NCBI GenBank assembly: GCA_963932465.1
Contig: OZ010794.1
Span: 215,029,748 to 215,093,747, forward strand
Length of the DNA: 64,000 nucleotides
Direction: 5' to 3'
From: Maratus speciosus
Lineage: Eukaryota > Arthropoda > Arachnida > Araneae > Salticidae
In this document: positions 47,340 through 55,832 of the stretch, piece by piece
Numbering within the stretch: position 1 is the first letter of the stretch
How the letters are laid out: the number at the start of each line of letters is the position of its first letter
Position numbers and translations under genes: made by a program
The notes under the pieces: generated by a model
Seen by the model: only the letters and a program-made list of their open reading frames with translations
Databases searched by the model: none
Told to the model about the DNA's origin: nothing

Positions 47340-47988
47340 AGTAGGAGGAAAAAGCCGGTTCTGCCCCACCAGGCGTCATGCGTTGAGGAGTGAGGAGGGA
47401 GGATGATTGACAGGTGGGTGGAGTTGAGTGATTGACAGGTTAGGGGAGATAAGAAAGTGATAGACAGGTGGGCGGAGTCAAGACAGAGTGGCGCCAGCGC
47501 GTCATGCTATAGTAGAGGGGTTAAAACAAAGAAGCGATAATGAAAAGTGTACTGTAAGAGAGGGGTTAGAACAAAGGATAATGTTAATGAATCAATTAAA
47601 GTATAATGAATTAATAAAAGTCTACTGTAAAAGAGGGATTAGAACAAAGGAAAATGTTAATGATGATGATTAATGAAGGAAAGTCTGTTGTAAGAGGAAG
47701 GTAGAACAAAGAAAAGATAATGATGAGGTGATTAGAAAAGATCGCATGCAATTAAAAAATACTTACCACGGAGCAGCGTCGAGACACGTCCTACCTGTAT
47801 GACATCCACCGGGCTAATAAACAAAGAAGCGTGCAACAACCGGTTTCATCTAGATAAGGAGCTTGCTTCTGATTGGACGAGAGACGAACCTAGGGGGCAG
47901 CACCATCGCTTTCCCCCGAGGGCATGAAAACCAGCGCCCTCTCTTGAGAGGATGATTCACTTACCTGCGATGTCGTCATCCTATTTGA
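47340..47988 (+). repeat. Left terminal inverted repeat (~649 bp)
   Basis: It matches the reverse complement of 57111-57807 from the terminal AGTAG through GTGACAGGTGGGCGGAGTC-type motifs and a GGGGTTAGAACAAAG repeat series, to GATGTCGTCATCCTATTTGA. It includes ATTGGACGAGAG, an inverted CCAAT motif also present in the right copy. Identity is high but not complete. Confidence 0.9.
47500..47720. repeat. Iterated ~45-55-bp repeats inside the left TIR
   Basis: The unit (T/C)ACTGTAAGAGAGGGGTTAGAACAAAG(A/G)... recurs about four times (near 47509, 47550, 47625 and 47683). The right TIR has the mirror series with one extra 45-bp unit. Confidence 0.75.
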
Positions 47989-48530
47989 ACTGACTTAAAG
48001 AAGTGAATACATTTTATGAGTTTAAAAAGAAGTTTTCTCTATGAGTTTAATCATTTAACGAACACGTTTTTAAATTATTTTTTCCATTTAGTCATTTGCT
48101 AATAAACCTTTTTTATTTAATAAGTTAATTTTTGTTAATACATTATTCTTTCGAAACAATTTTACTAATCAAAAGAACGCAAATTAGTTAATTTTTTTAT
48201 TTAGTCATTTGCTAATTTTCAAAACATGTTTTTCATTTAGTCATTGTAATAAAGTTTTAAATAAATTAGTTAATTTTCATTTAGTTATTTGTTAATTTCC
48301 GAACAAGTTTTTTTTTTCAGTAAGTTATTTGGTAATAAAACATTTTAATAAATTAGTTAATTTTTCTTTCAGTCATTTGTTAATTTCCTAAACAAGTTTT
48401 TTCTCAAATAAAGCTTTTAATAAACAACTTTACATTTATTTTCATTTAATTATTATTTAAAAGAATATAAATTATTTTTACTAATCAAAGAACGCGAATT
48501 AGTTTTTAACAATAATGTTTTTGTTTAATT
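47989..48530. repeat. AT-rich tandem repeats (~85 bp) inside the left arm
   Basis: The unit ATTAGTTAATTTTT...AGTCATTTGCTAATTTTC recurs near 48184, 48262 and 48352, with weaker copies before and after. There is no coding sequence. Confidence 0.65.
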
Positions 48531-48577
48531 ATTGTCAAGGATGATTGTTAACTGAAATATATGCTGAATGCAAAAAC

Positions 48578-48609
<32 letters not shown>

Positions 48610-48612
<3 letters not shown>

Positions 48613-49055
48613 CTTTTAACTAAGAAAAGAACTTTTTTTAATTAATGAACAACTGTTTTTGGAAAAAGGAGAAATATAGTGGTTTGCAACACTGAAAAAG
48701 AGTTGAAAATTAATGACTTCACCTAGTTTAAAGCATATTTAACATAAGATGAAGACCTAAGTGCTGTGGAAAGGCTTAAAAATAACATACTTTTGAATCG
48801 ACCGATTTATGTTGGATTTACAATCTTAGAATTGCCTAAACTTATAATGTATAAATTTCACTATGATTTTATTAAAAAGAGTATAAAGATGATGTAAAGC
48901 TAATTTCAACGACACGAACTCATTGTGTTACCATATACACACTAAGAATGTTTTGGATGATATGGAACATCATGCAATGTTATTCGATTTCTCTGAGTAT
49001 CCAAAGAATCATATACAGAAATTCCATTACGGTTTTGTAAAGAAAACATACCTTT
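48610..49055 (+). pseudogene. Protein-primed DNA polymerase B remnant, copy 1 (motif C region)
   Basis: Plus-strand frames read EDLSAVERLKNNILL then NRPIYVGFTILELPKLIMYK and FHYDFIKK (about 48750-48880). After a frame change come DTNSLCYHI (about 48926-48952) and HHAMLFDFSEYPKNH (about 48980-49025). That is the palm region of Maverick/adintovirus family B polymerases leading into motif C. The motif C hallmark DTDS reads DTNS, so a catalytic Asp is Asn. The upstream motif B area is scrambled. The exonuclease and most of the polymerase are absent. Confidence 0.75.
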
Positions 49056-49064
49056 AGAATTACA

Positions 49065-49215
49065 GGTTTTGAACCCATACACTGCAACACACTCCCTTTC
49101 AAGAAAATAGATTGTATCAGTACATCCCGGAATTTTTCTTTTCCTGGACAGGTGAAATACTTGATCATTATCAAATCTCGCTCGGAGAGGAAGCATTATT
49201 GCAACCCGTTGTTTC
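49065..49215 (-). other. Possible tRNA-derived SINE relic (B-box GGGTTCAAAACC)
   Basis: On the minus strand, GGGTTCAAAACC at 49065-49076 fits a pol III B box, and a partner in the second duplicate is at 49647-49658. No convincing A box is visible in this copy. The antisense open frame at 48942-49220 spans this relic and the polymerase scrap and is not a gene. Confidence 0.25.
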
Positions 49216-49389
49216 ATCATATGAATATGCTTTCTATATTAGTTTTTTAACTACTTATTTTGAGATATATATTTTTTATTTATAAGAATGCAAGTTAGTC
49301 TTAATCTTTTAATTTGTTTAATTATTGTCAAGGATGAATGTTAACTGAAATACAAGCTGAATGCGAAAACAGTTTTTTTTTTGTTTTCA

Positions 49390-49680
49390 AACTAAGGAAA
49401 GAACTTTTTTAAATTAATGAACAACTCTGTTTTTGGAAAAACTATGGAAAACTTAAGAAAGTGGTGGAATATTGCAATAACGAAAAAAGAGCAAAAAATT
49501 GGTAGCCTCACCCACATTTAAGTCATTTGAAACATAGGATGAAGACCTGAGTGCCGTAGAAAGGATGAAGACTTATGAATCAACCGATTTATGTTGGATT
49601 CACAATCTTAGAACTATCCAAGTTACTAATGGATCAATTCCATTACGGTTTCGAACCCATAAACACATAACCAGACTTTA
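49390..49680 (+). pseudogene. DNA polymerase B remnant, copy 2 (motif B region)
   Basis: LMNNSVFGKTMENLRK (about 49412-49459) is the family B polymerase motif B as found in protein-primed viral/Polinton enzymes (NS.FGK..EN). It is followed, across frame changes, by EDLSAVERMK and MNQPIYVGFTILELSKLLM (about 49575-49632), which match copy 1. Motif C is deleted here. A frame change lies in the T-run just before motif B. Confidence 0.78.
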
Positions 49681-49735
49681 CATTTTTAACTCATCACGTT
49701 CACCACAGAGCCACCGAGGCCCCGTTGTTTTATCT
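49640..49735 (-). other. tRNA-like SINE relic
   Basis: On the minus strand, TGGCTCTGTGG (complement of 49703-49713) approximates an A box and GGGTTCGAAACC (49647-49658) is an exact B box, about 45 bp apart. This suggests a short pol III-derived insertion into the polymerase remnant. No oligo-A tail or duplication is resolved. Confidence 0.35.
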
Positions 49736-49861
49736 TACTTTTAACTACTTATTTGATATATATATATTTATCGAAAAGAATGCACGTTAGTTTCAGTATT
49801 TTAACTAATACATTTCAGTGACTTATGAAGTAAAGTTTTATTTTCTTAAAAAAGTGATGTG

Positions 49862-50125
49862 AATTGAATATATTTTTTACCGTGTTAGTTCTTTTAAAAT
49901 TTTATTTTGAATTAGAAAACACTTACTTTTGTCAAATAGTATAGTTAAAGATTCGATTTTTTTTTTCTAAGATTGACAGAATTCATTGATTTTCAATTGA
50001 ATATATTTTTAACATGTTAGTTCTTTTAAATTTTATTTTGAATTAGAAACCACTTACTTTTGTAAAATAGTATAGTTAAAGATTAGATTTTTTTTTCTAA
50101 GATCAACAGAATTCATTGATTTTCA
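49862..50125. repeat. Tandem duplication, 133-bp unit x 2
   Basis: AATTGAATATATTTTT...TGTTAGTTCTTTTAAA...CACTTACTTTTGT.AAATAGTATAG...ACAGAATTCATTGATTTTCA starts at 49862 and at 49995. Confidence 0.85.
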
Positions 50126-50875
50126 AAACAAGATCAATTGAATAAGTATAGTTAATATTGTCGTTTTTATCTTAGTTTTAACTACTTATTTTCAAAACAG
50201 ATTTATTCACTTTTAAATGTAAAACACTTTCTCTAAAAGCATATCTTTAACTGTAATAATTTTTAAACCATCTTTAATTAGATATATATTTTTATCACAA
50301 ATGAAAATACAAAAAGATTCAACAATTATACTCTTACCTGACTAAAATTAAATTCTTCATTGCGAATAACAAACTCTCACACACAACATCAGTTTTTTAC
50401 CGATATATAAACAAGACAATTTTGGAAATGAAGGTTAAAAATATATATATATATGTATATTTATATTTCCTTTCTATTAAGTTTACATTATTTGAAAAGA
50501 TGTGTATTGGATACCGAGGACTGCACATCTCCGTGATTTCATTCGCTACTTATGGCATCAGATCCCTTCGTTTTTATTGGTAGATGATTAGGTCACTTTA
50601 GTTTTTTTTTTCTTTTTACATGTAAGTGTTGCTATATTGCTTTTAACAGTGAAACATCTACTATTATACAACTACCGTTCACTTAAGTGGTTGAGATGTC
50701 GTACAATAAGCAAGCATTTCCTTATCGAAGGAAATATCTGTACGAGATCTACCCTACATGCATGTTTCTTTAGCAAGGCAATCTTTTCAATCTATAAGGA
50801 GATCTTTATCTTACGGTTGCAGAGACCCTCCTCTGTAGACAGATAACAAAAACATGCAATTTCGCGTCGACTTCG
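50126..50875. other. No gene seen inside the element's left arm
   Basis: This is where replication genes would be expected. The 69-codon frame at 50637-50846 has no recognised motif. Confidence 0.5.
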
Positions 50876-50990
50876 GGCGTGACGTCATAACCGGTTTTAT
50901 GCTGAATCATGTGTCATTTGTTCTGTGGATGCAGATGGGAACGGACGTGTAAAGACGATGCTCTGTGGTAAGTAGTGTTAAGTTTTTTTT
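50876..50990. repeat. Internal fragment resembling the terminal repeat
   Basis: GTTCTGTGGATGCAGATGGG, then ACGGACGTGTAAAGACGATGCTCTGTGGTAAGTA, parallels the right TIR at about 57277-57328 (GGTGGATGTCATACAGG, GGACGTGTCTCGACGCTGCTCCGTGGTAAGTA). It is in the same orientation as the right TIR. This suggests that an internal rearrangement or deletion placed TIR sequence beside the gene block. Confidence 0.6.
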
Positions 50991-51056
50991 GTTAATAGTA
51001 TTTATGTTGAAAAGACAAATAATGAGACTTTGTTTAAAGTTTAATGAATTATTTAT

Positions 51057-51716
51057 TTAATAATTTTCCCAAACGAGTACATCAGATTTTCTTTTCTTTC
51101 TCGATTCTTTGACAAAAGTATTAGATGTTTTAACATCAGGTTTTCTTTTTTCTTGATTCATTCTCGAAAAATGTCTATTTTTAATCAAGTTCTCGGGTAC
51201 ATGCATTTCTTTCGAAGTCTGTAACAATTCCTTCTGTGCTTTAATAGGAGTTTTCTTGTTCACAGAAAAAAGCAGATGAAATAAATCAGCTACATTCGAA
51301 TCGGGAATACTTTTTCCTTCAAAAGACACTTGAAAATTTTTATCCCATTCGAATTTTCTCGAGTTTTTCTTTAAAAAGTCCAACAACGTGTGAGCTTGCC
51401 TCTGCATTGAACGAGGTACCGAAGACATAATAAACGAGACATCTTCTTCAGGTTTGGGTTCAGGTGATGTTTTCTTCAAAATAGGTCTCTCAGTTTCTTC
51501 TTCAGGTTGTTTTGAGGGTTGAGGTGTGTTAAACTCTTGCAAATCCATTTTTCATTTTAAAAGCTCATAATACTGTACAACTTTTTCATGATCTGGCAAG
51601 TTGCTGTTTAAAATGTTCGACATGGCTGTATCAAACTCATTCATTTGCTTTTTCGAAAGGACATGATTGGAGAGAGTTTCCTCTGGCACCAAAGCAAATT
51701 TTCTAGCGTGTTCCAT
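51057..51716 (-). pseudogene. Conserved adintovirus/Polinton protein of unknown function, split by one TGA
   Basis: From an ATG at 51714-51716 the frame reads MEHARKFALVPEETLSNHV and on to 54 codons, then TGA (51552-51554). The same frame continues at once with 163 more codons to the stop at 51057. The N-terminal ALVPEE and central SVPRSMQRQAHTLLDFLKK plus FEGKSIPDSNVADLFHLLF are the conserved blocks of a protein regularly found beside the capsid genes in these elements. The C-terminal tail is Lys-rich. The start overlaps the end of the preceding gene by 14 nt. Function is unknown; a virion or morphogenesis role is inferred from position only. Without the TGA it would be about 218 residues. 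Confidence 0.75.
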
Positions 51717-52032
51717 GGATCAAACTTGTTAAAACAGTTAAGGCAGCAGGGATTAAAATATTTAAAAATCCACCGTTCTGAACGATAAGTCTTTTCTTTT
51801 GTGATAGAGTGCCCTTTTTAGTACCAATTTTTCGAAGGGTCGACTTGTATTTCCTTAAAGACTTTTTCTGTTGAGATGAAAGTGGAATGTTTCCTTTTAA
51901 AACATTTAAACTACACTCGCAGATGGCTTTTACAGAACGAAGAGGTAATTTTTTAAACAACTGTTTATGTAATACTTTAGGACATGTCTTGATGAGCTTC
52001 AAATCACGCAGCTGTTGACACGTCAAAGTCAT
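51703..52032 (-). CDS. Small protein with C-terminal hydrophobic segment (candidate minor capsid/membrane-active protein)
   Basis: The product has 109 residues and an intact frame. Residues 37-52 (ICECSLNVLKGNIPLS) are a strongly conserved block that I recognise from adintovirus/Polinton neighbours. A Lys/Arg-rich middle (56-81) is followed by NGGFLNILIPAALTVLTSLI (87-106), a Gly-led hydrophobic helix. The layout recalls membrane-lytic minor capsid proteins such as adenovirus pVI, but homology is not established. It lies 37 nt after the ATPase stop and overlaps the next gene's ATG by 14 nt. Confidence 0.75.
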   Translation of the reverse strand: MTLTCQQLRDLKLIKTCPKVLHKQLFKKLPLRSVKAICECSLNVLKGNIPLSSQQKKSLRKYKSTLRKIGTKKGTLSQKKRLIVQNGGFLNILIPAALTVLTSLIHGTR

Positions 52033-52069
52033 TTTTCAAACTAAACAAAAAACTAAATGACTCGCTTAT

Positions 52070-52707
52070 TTATTTCAACTGGTAGACGTACTGAATTTGA
52101 TTGGGTAAAATCTGCGTTCTCAATCGCATCCCTTCATCTGTTTGGTTCCTTAAATCAATGAGAAGGAATGAGAAAGGTATTTTCGTTGCATCATCAAACA
52201 CTTCACGAAAAAATTTGGTTTGCCAGGATATAATTGTCGCGCCAAATGCATAATTTGACTTTGATCACGTCGATTTTTAAACACAATCAAGTATTGAGAG
52301 TTGAGAGAGACATCTCTCATTTCTTTCCCTTGATGAAATAAATTTTGTGTTACAAAAATAACACTCATGTTCAAGTGATGACATCCCCTTGAAAATAGAT
52401 AGGTGAGTCGCTTATCATTTTCAAGCTCAGTCATGAGATCGACGAGAATAATTAAAGATCTCGTTCCTAAATATTCTTTAAAATTAGAAGGAAACCCTTC
52501 TACGAAGGTGACTTCGGGGATTTCATTAAACAGATCTTGATAAATACCATAAAACCAAATCACTTTCTGAGGTGGAGGGTGAATCATTTCCCTTCTGTAA
52601 TAAAGAAACTCTTTTAAAAAGCAACTCTTCCCAACTTGTGTTGGTCCTGCACAGGTGGAAGTAAACGGGTGTTGAAAACGTGGAAAATCAACAAGCTCGT
52701 GATTCAT
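52070..52707 (-). pseudogene. FtsK/HerA-type genome-packaging ATPase, one frameshift near the C-terminus
   Basis: The preferred start is the Met at 52707 (MNHELVDFPRF); an in-frame Met at 52743 adds 12 residues lacking family character. Walker A is AGPTQVGKS (about 52627-52653). The Walker B strand is SLIILVDLMTE, where relatives usually have a second Asp before DLM. An Arg/Gln-rich sensor region follows (FKNRRDQSQIMHLARQLYP). The open frame ends at 52150, but near 52205-52212 (an AAATTTTTTC run) another frame takes over with family-like FDDATKIPFSFLLIDL and runs to TAA at 52070-52072. A single-base length change in the homopolymer explains this. The family powers DNA packaging into capsids. 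Confidence 0.85.
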
Positions 52708-52776
52708 GACGTTCTTCAGGAAAGACAAACATAGAATAAACACAGAGACTAAAAAAAGTTTAGTTTAAATATCTAT

Positions 52777-53253
52777 TTATTGAAAAAAATTCACAGACAC
52801 GTGAAATCGTTTCATGACAAAATTAAACACTTTTCGATCGTTCGAGATATTTTTCGTTACAAAATGAGATAAAATATCTTTTAAAGTTTTTTCTCGACAT
52901 CGAGAATACAAATAAAAAATACAATATTGACCACAAACGGCCGTGACAGGACTTTGCAAGATGTGTGGATTAAATGTCACTTGTGAAAAATAAGTTGCAT
53001 AGTTTGATACAGGTCCTCGAAAAAAGGCAGGTGCGTTTCCATAAGAATCGAACAAATCCGCTTCATCAGGTGAAAGCAAGTAGAAGGCGACCCAATGACT
53101 TCCAGGTTCCGATGACTTGTCAACATTGCATATGAAACAAGCAGGATACTGTTGAATTTTTCTCGGTAGTTGATCACTTGCAAACACACCCAAAAAAGAA
53201 TTTCGGGTCTTGGAATCACGTGATAAAATCTTGTCGATTTGTAAAGAATTCAT
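52777..53253 (-). CDS. Adenain-like cysteine protease (capsid maturation)
   Basis: The product has 158 residues and an intact frame. The C5/Ulp1-like triad is readable: His53 in GSHWVAF, Asp69 in LFDSYG and Cys107 in AVCGQYC, with Gln100 (HILQS) in the oxyanion position. Order and spacing match adenovirus protease (His-Glu/Asp-Gln-Cys). These enzymes process capsid and core precursors inside the particle. The ATG follows the capsid gene's TGA with no gap, so the two genes are probably cotranscribed. Length is slightly below the ~200 residues of adenain. Confidence 0.9.
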   Translation of the reverse strand: MNSLQIDKILSRDSKTRNSFLGVFASDQLPRKIQQYPACFICNVDKSSEPGSHWVAFYLLSPDEADLFDSYGNAPAFFRGPVSNYATYFSQVTFNPHILQSPVTAVCGQYCIFYLYSRCREKTLKDILSHFVTKNISNDRKVFNFVMKRFHVSVNFFQ

Positions 53254-54576
53254 TCAGTTGGGAAAATCACATAAAACATGCCGTGATTTCGAAATTTCTA
53301 TAATGTTCTCAAATTCTGCATATACCAACACAGAAAGTGTTGTCTTCAAATCTTCAGCAAATGTAACTTCGATTCGTAAATTTCCTTGATGTTGTAAATT
53401 CATATGAGGTCCGTCACAGAGATCCGGTGTTAGATCGAACGCATACAAGGTATGTCCATTGGCGAATTCTTCTCGTGTTAGATAAATACCAGCATCGTGA
53501 TTAAATCCCGTGAACAAACGATGATAAGCTGTTATATAGCTGTTTTCTTCGAAATTCAGTTCGAGAGGTTTACTCGAAACCGGTTGACCATCTATGTATA
53601 CACTTAAAAAGTTGACTTTGTGATGATGAAAGTGGAAGGGGTTCAAATTATATTGTCCGTTTATAGATGCATTTTCTAACAATCCAATAACAACACGTTT
53701 CGGCATGGTTCCCGAAAACACATTATCTTGCATAAAAGATCGACTTCCGCTGGATATTGAATAAGTCTTGCACAACACACGATCGATGGGATATTTAGCA
53801 GAGCTTTTTTCTAAGGCTTTTGCATGCCCCAGCAAGACCCCTGTAGATATTTTTACTTTCCGTACAAACAGAGAAGCTTGTTCTAAAATCACTTTGTAAT
53901 TGAGTTCGGGTGTGGTAGATTCTGGAGGTTTTACAGCCATCAAACAAAAGTTGGGTTTGCTGCGAATCAGTTTAATTTTCAAATCCACCATGTTTAATAA
54001 CAATCTGTTTTGTTGAAAAATGTCACAATGTAAAGGTCCAATCATATCCAATGAATTGCTATTTTTAGTTAGTTCGTAACGCTTTTTCAATCCGGGGTTT
54101 TCACCGGTGGTAGGATCCACAGTATCCAATTTCTCATCTTTGAAAAAACACTCACATCCCAGTAAACTTTTCTTAGCATCTTCTCCATAATTCAGTAATG
54201 TTTCGATATAAGCACGATAGGGATAGGTGTTGTTGGAAGAAGAGATCGCTCTCTCATTCAAGCTGACATCAATTTGTGAAAACAAGGCTTGTAAAAATAA
54301 ATTAACTGGAGCTACATGATCCACGTCGGTTAAAGCTGAACCATCGGATCGAGTAATTTTCACTTTAGCATAAAGATAGGATGAGGATAAATCGATGTAA
54401 TCTTCTCCATTTCCGGGAACATTAAACTCCACAGGTACTCCGTCATGAATATTCGCAAGGGGATGATATTCAACAAAATATCCCTTTTCAATAGCTGTTT
54501 GAGTAGGTGGAATTAAAAATAAATCCAGTTCTGATTTAGCACAGGCAATAGAATCTTTATGAATAAGTCCAGACAT
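53254..54576 (-). CDS. Major capsid protein (double jelly-roll, hexon-like)
   Basis: The product has 440 residues and no interruption. It starts MSGLIHKDSIACAKSELDLF and contains PTQTAIEKGYFVEYHPLANI, IDLSSSYLYAKVKI, LFSQIDVSLN, YPYRAYIETLLNYG, IDGQPVSSKPLELNF and the C-terminal HQGNLRIEVTFAEDL. I recognise these blocks from the Polinton/adintovirus capsid family (often annotated in animal genomes as F54H12.2-like). Members form two vertical jelly rolls per subunit and build pseudo-hexameric capsomers. It sits 2 nt after the core gene and directly before the protease. Confidence 0.93.
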   Translation of the reverse strand: MSGLIHKDSIACAKSELDLFLIPPTQTAIEKGYFVEYHPLANIHDGVPVEFNVPGNGEDYIDLSSSYLYAKVKITRSDGSALTDVDHVAPVNLFLQALFSQIDVSLNERAISSSNNTYPYRAYIETLLNYGEDAKKSLLGCECFFKDEKLDTVDPTTGENPGLKKRYELTKNSNSLDMIGPLHCDIFQQNRLLLNMVDLKIKLIRSKPNFCLMAVKPPESTTPELNYKVILEQASLFVRKVKISTGVLLGHAKALEKSSAKYPIDRVLCKTYSISSGSRSFMQDNVFSGTMPKRVVIGLLENASINGQYNLNPFHFHHHKVNFLSVYIDGQPVSSKPLELNFEENSYITAYHRLFTGFNHDAGIYLTREEFANGHTLYAFDLTPDLCDGPHMNLQHQGNLRIEVTFAEDLKTTLSVLVYAEFENIIEISKSRHVLCDFPN

Positions 54577-54578
54577 CT

Positions 54579-54995
54579 TTAAGCAAAAATATCACGTGCT
54601 TCCACTTTCCTGGCTTTACGTCGAATGACTTTGCTTGATTTCTTCCGCTTTTTATTGCGTCGTCCAGAACCGATCATGGTCTTCATCTTGGTGGCGGCTT
54701 TATCTGTTAAAGTTTGGCCTGCTTCTTTCAACCTGCGTTTGGCAGCCACTTTGACATTTTCACCGCGTGTCACATCGTTCAAAACATTTACTCCTGTCGA
54801 TAACAATTGCTTACCGACCGCTTTGGCTCCTGATTTGAAAAGAGGAACCGCGGCTCGAAACAAAGAACGAAACAGTCCACCGAATCCATATCCTTTCTGC
54901 AGTGTAGTTCCATGATAGTAATTTAAACCGTTACCGGATTGCTGAGTGTAATAATCTTCAAAAGATTTTACACAACATTGATAAGGTACAATCAT
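54579..54995 (-). CDS. Small basic virion core / minor capsid protein
   Basis: The product has 138 residues and an intact frame. A Gly/Tyr-rich stretch (GNGLNYYHGTTLQKGYGFGG, 21-40) leads into an amphipathic helix (LFRSLFRAAVPLFKSGAKAV, 41-60), then a second helical region (LLSTGVNVLNDV) and a strongly basic tail rich in RRNKKRKK and RRKARK (112-131). The layout fits adintovirus 'virion core' proteins, which resemble adenovirus pVI/pX/pVII in composition. DNA binding or membrane action is inferred. Its ATG overlaps the penton stop (TAATG, sharing 54995). Confidence 0.8.
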   Translation of the reverse strand: MIVPYQCCVKSFEDYYTQQSGNGLNYYHGTTLQKGYGFGGLFRSLFRAAVPLFKSGAKAVGKQLLSTGVNVLNDVTRGENVKVAAKRRLKEAGQTLTDKAATKMKTMIGSGRRNKKRKKSSKVIRRKARKVEARDIFA

Positions 54996-55795
54996 TATGA
55001 GAGATACTTTTGACGGAAATGAAGTTTGACGATCAACTTACCACGCTCGAATGACATTAATCGACCTGTATGCGTCCTTATAACTGTTTCAATTGTCTGA
55101 AAATTCTTTCGAGTGATGGGAATGTAATGCGGTCTGTCAAACGTTTCGTGAATCATTTCACCGTCTTGTCCTTTCACGGGGATCACTCGAAGTAACGGGG
55201 CAACGGTATCCCCTACAATTTGAGGTTCAACAAGATCATTGTAAATGTACATTAATTTAAAATCCGCATGAGGGTCGGCTATGAAGGGACTATCAAAAGA
55301 CATTGAATGACCTGCAAAAGGTTCTCCTACATTACCAGGTGGAAATCCTAAACTTTCTGCTAATCCTGAATCAAAGTTGATTTGGGCATTTTTTTAAAAA
55401 GTCACTCGTACTTTTTTAGAATTTTTATTATAATTAAGCGAAATTTTATCATGGAATTTTTGATAGTTGATTACTTTAATAATATCGTTAGGAGATTCGT
55501 AAAACCCCGGTGGAATTCTAACTTTTTTCATTTCAAATGCACCTATTTCAAATTCTGCTTCATGTCTAGGTCTTCCATTCGTCCATTCGATATTCTCTCC
55601 TAAAACATATTCATATCCATTAGTATATTCCGTTATATTATTCCACATGTGGGGATAAATGAGTTCTGTTAAACCCACTTCCCACTCGCCTTTCAAATCT
55701 AAAGCAGAAGGCAGTCTTGTAACAAAGTGAGAAATTTTATTCTCTGGGAAATAATTCAATGAACTGTCAGAAGGTAACGTCACGTAGAACGACAT
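54995..55795 (-). pseudogene. Penton-like vertex capsid protein, interrupted by one in-frame TAA
   Basis: A frame from ATG at 55793-55795 runs 133 codons (VTLPSDSSLNYFPENKISHF, EWEVGLTELIYPHMWNN, VRIPPGFYESP) to TAA at 55394-55396. The same frame continues beyond the stop with family-like sequence (FDSGLAESLGF) into an ATG at 55303 and 102 more codons (YNDLVEPQIVGDTVAPLLRV, GRLMSFERGKLIVKLHF), ending at TAA 54995-54997. Together this is the length and block order of the single jelly-roll penton of Polintons and adintoviruses. No other lesion is visible. The TAA sits in a T/A homopolymer area (55389-55400). Confidence 0.88.
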
Positions 55796-55832
55796 GTTTC
55801 TAAATGAGGATTCAAAGACGAAAACAAAGGTT

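Larger units (their letters stand above)
48531..49800. repeat. Segmental tandem duplication (offset 793 bp) containing polymerase scraps
   Basis: ATTGTCAAGGATG...TTAACTGAAATA begins at 48531 and again at 49324. Both copies continue through a poly-T, AACTAAG(G/A)AAAGAAC, the polymerase scrap, and end with GTTGTTT...TTTTAACTACTTATTT. The second copy lacks roughly 300 bp that the first retains. A 34-nt poly-T-rich tract lies at 48579-48612. Confidence 0.8.

Noticed and set aside
48942..49220. 92-codon minus-strand open frame inside the virus-like element
   Set aside because: It is antisense to the polymerase B remnant and the tRNA-like relic; the plus strand explains the sequence.
50637..50846. 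Possible tRNA or small gene in the element's left arm (AGTGGTTGAGATGTCG resembles an A box)
   Set aside because: No B box or cloverleaf pairing follows, and the 69-codon frame has no recognised motif.
52977..53219. 80-codon alternative minus-strand frame within the protease gene
   Set aside because: It overlaps the adenain-like frame that carries His53, Asp69, Gln100 and Cys107, and it has no motif itself.
54625..54915. 96-codon plus-strand open frame
   Set aside because: It is the antisense shadow of the basic core protein gene, which has clear family features and correct spacing with its neighbours.
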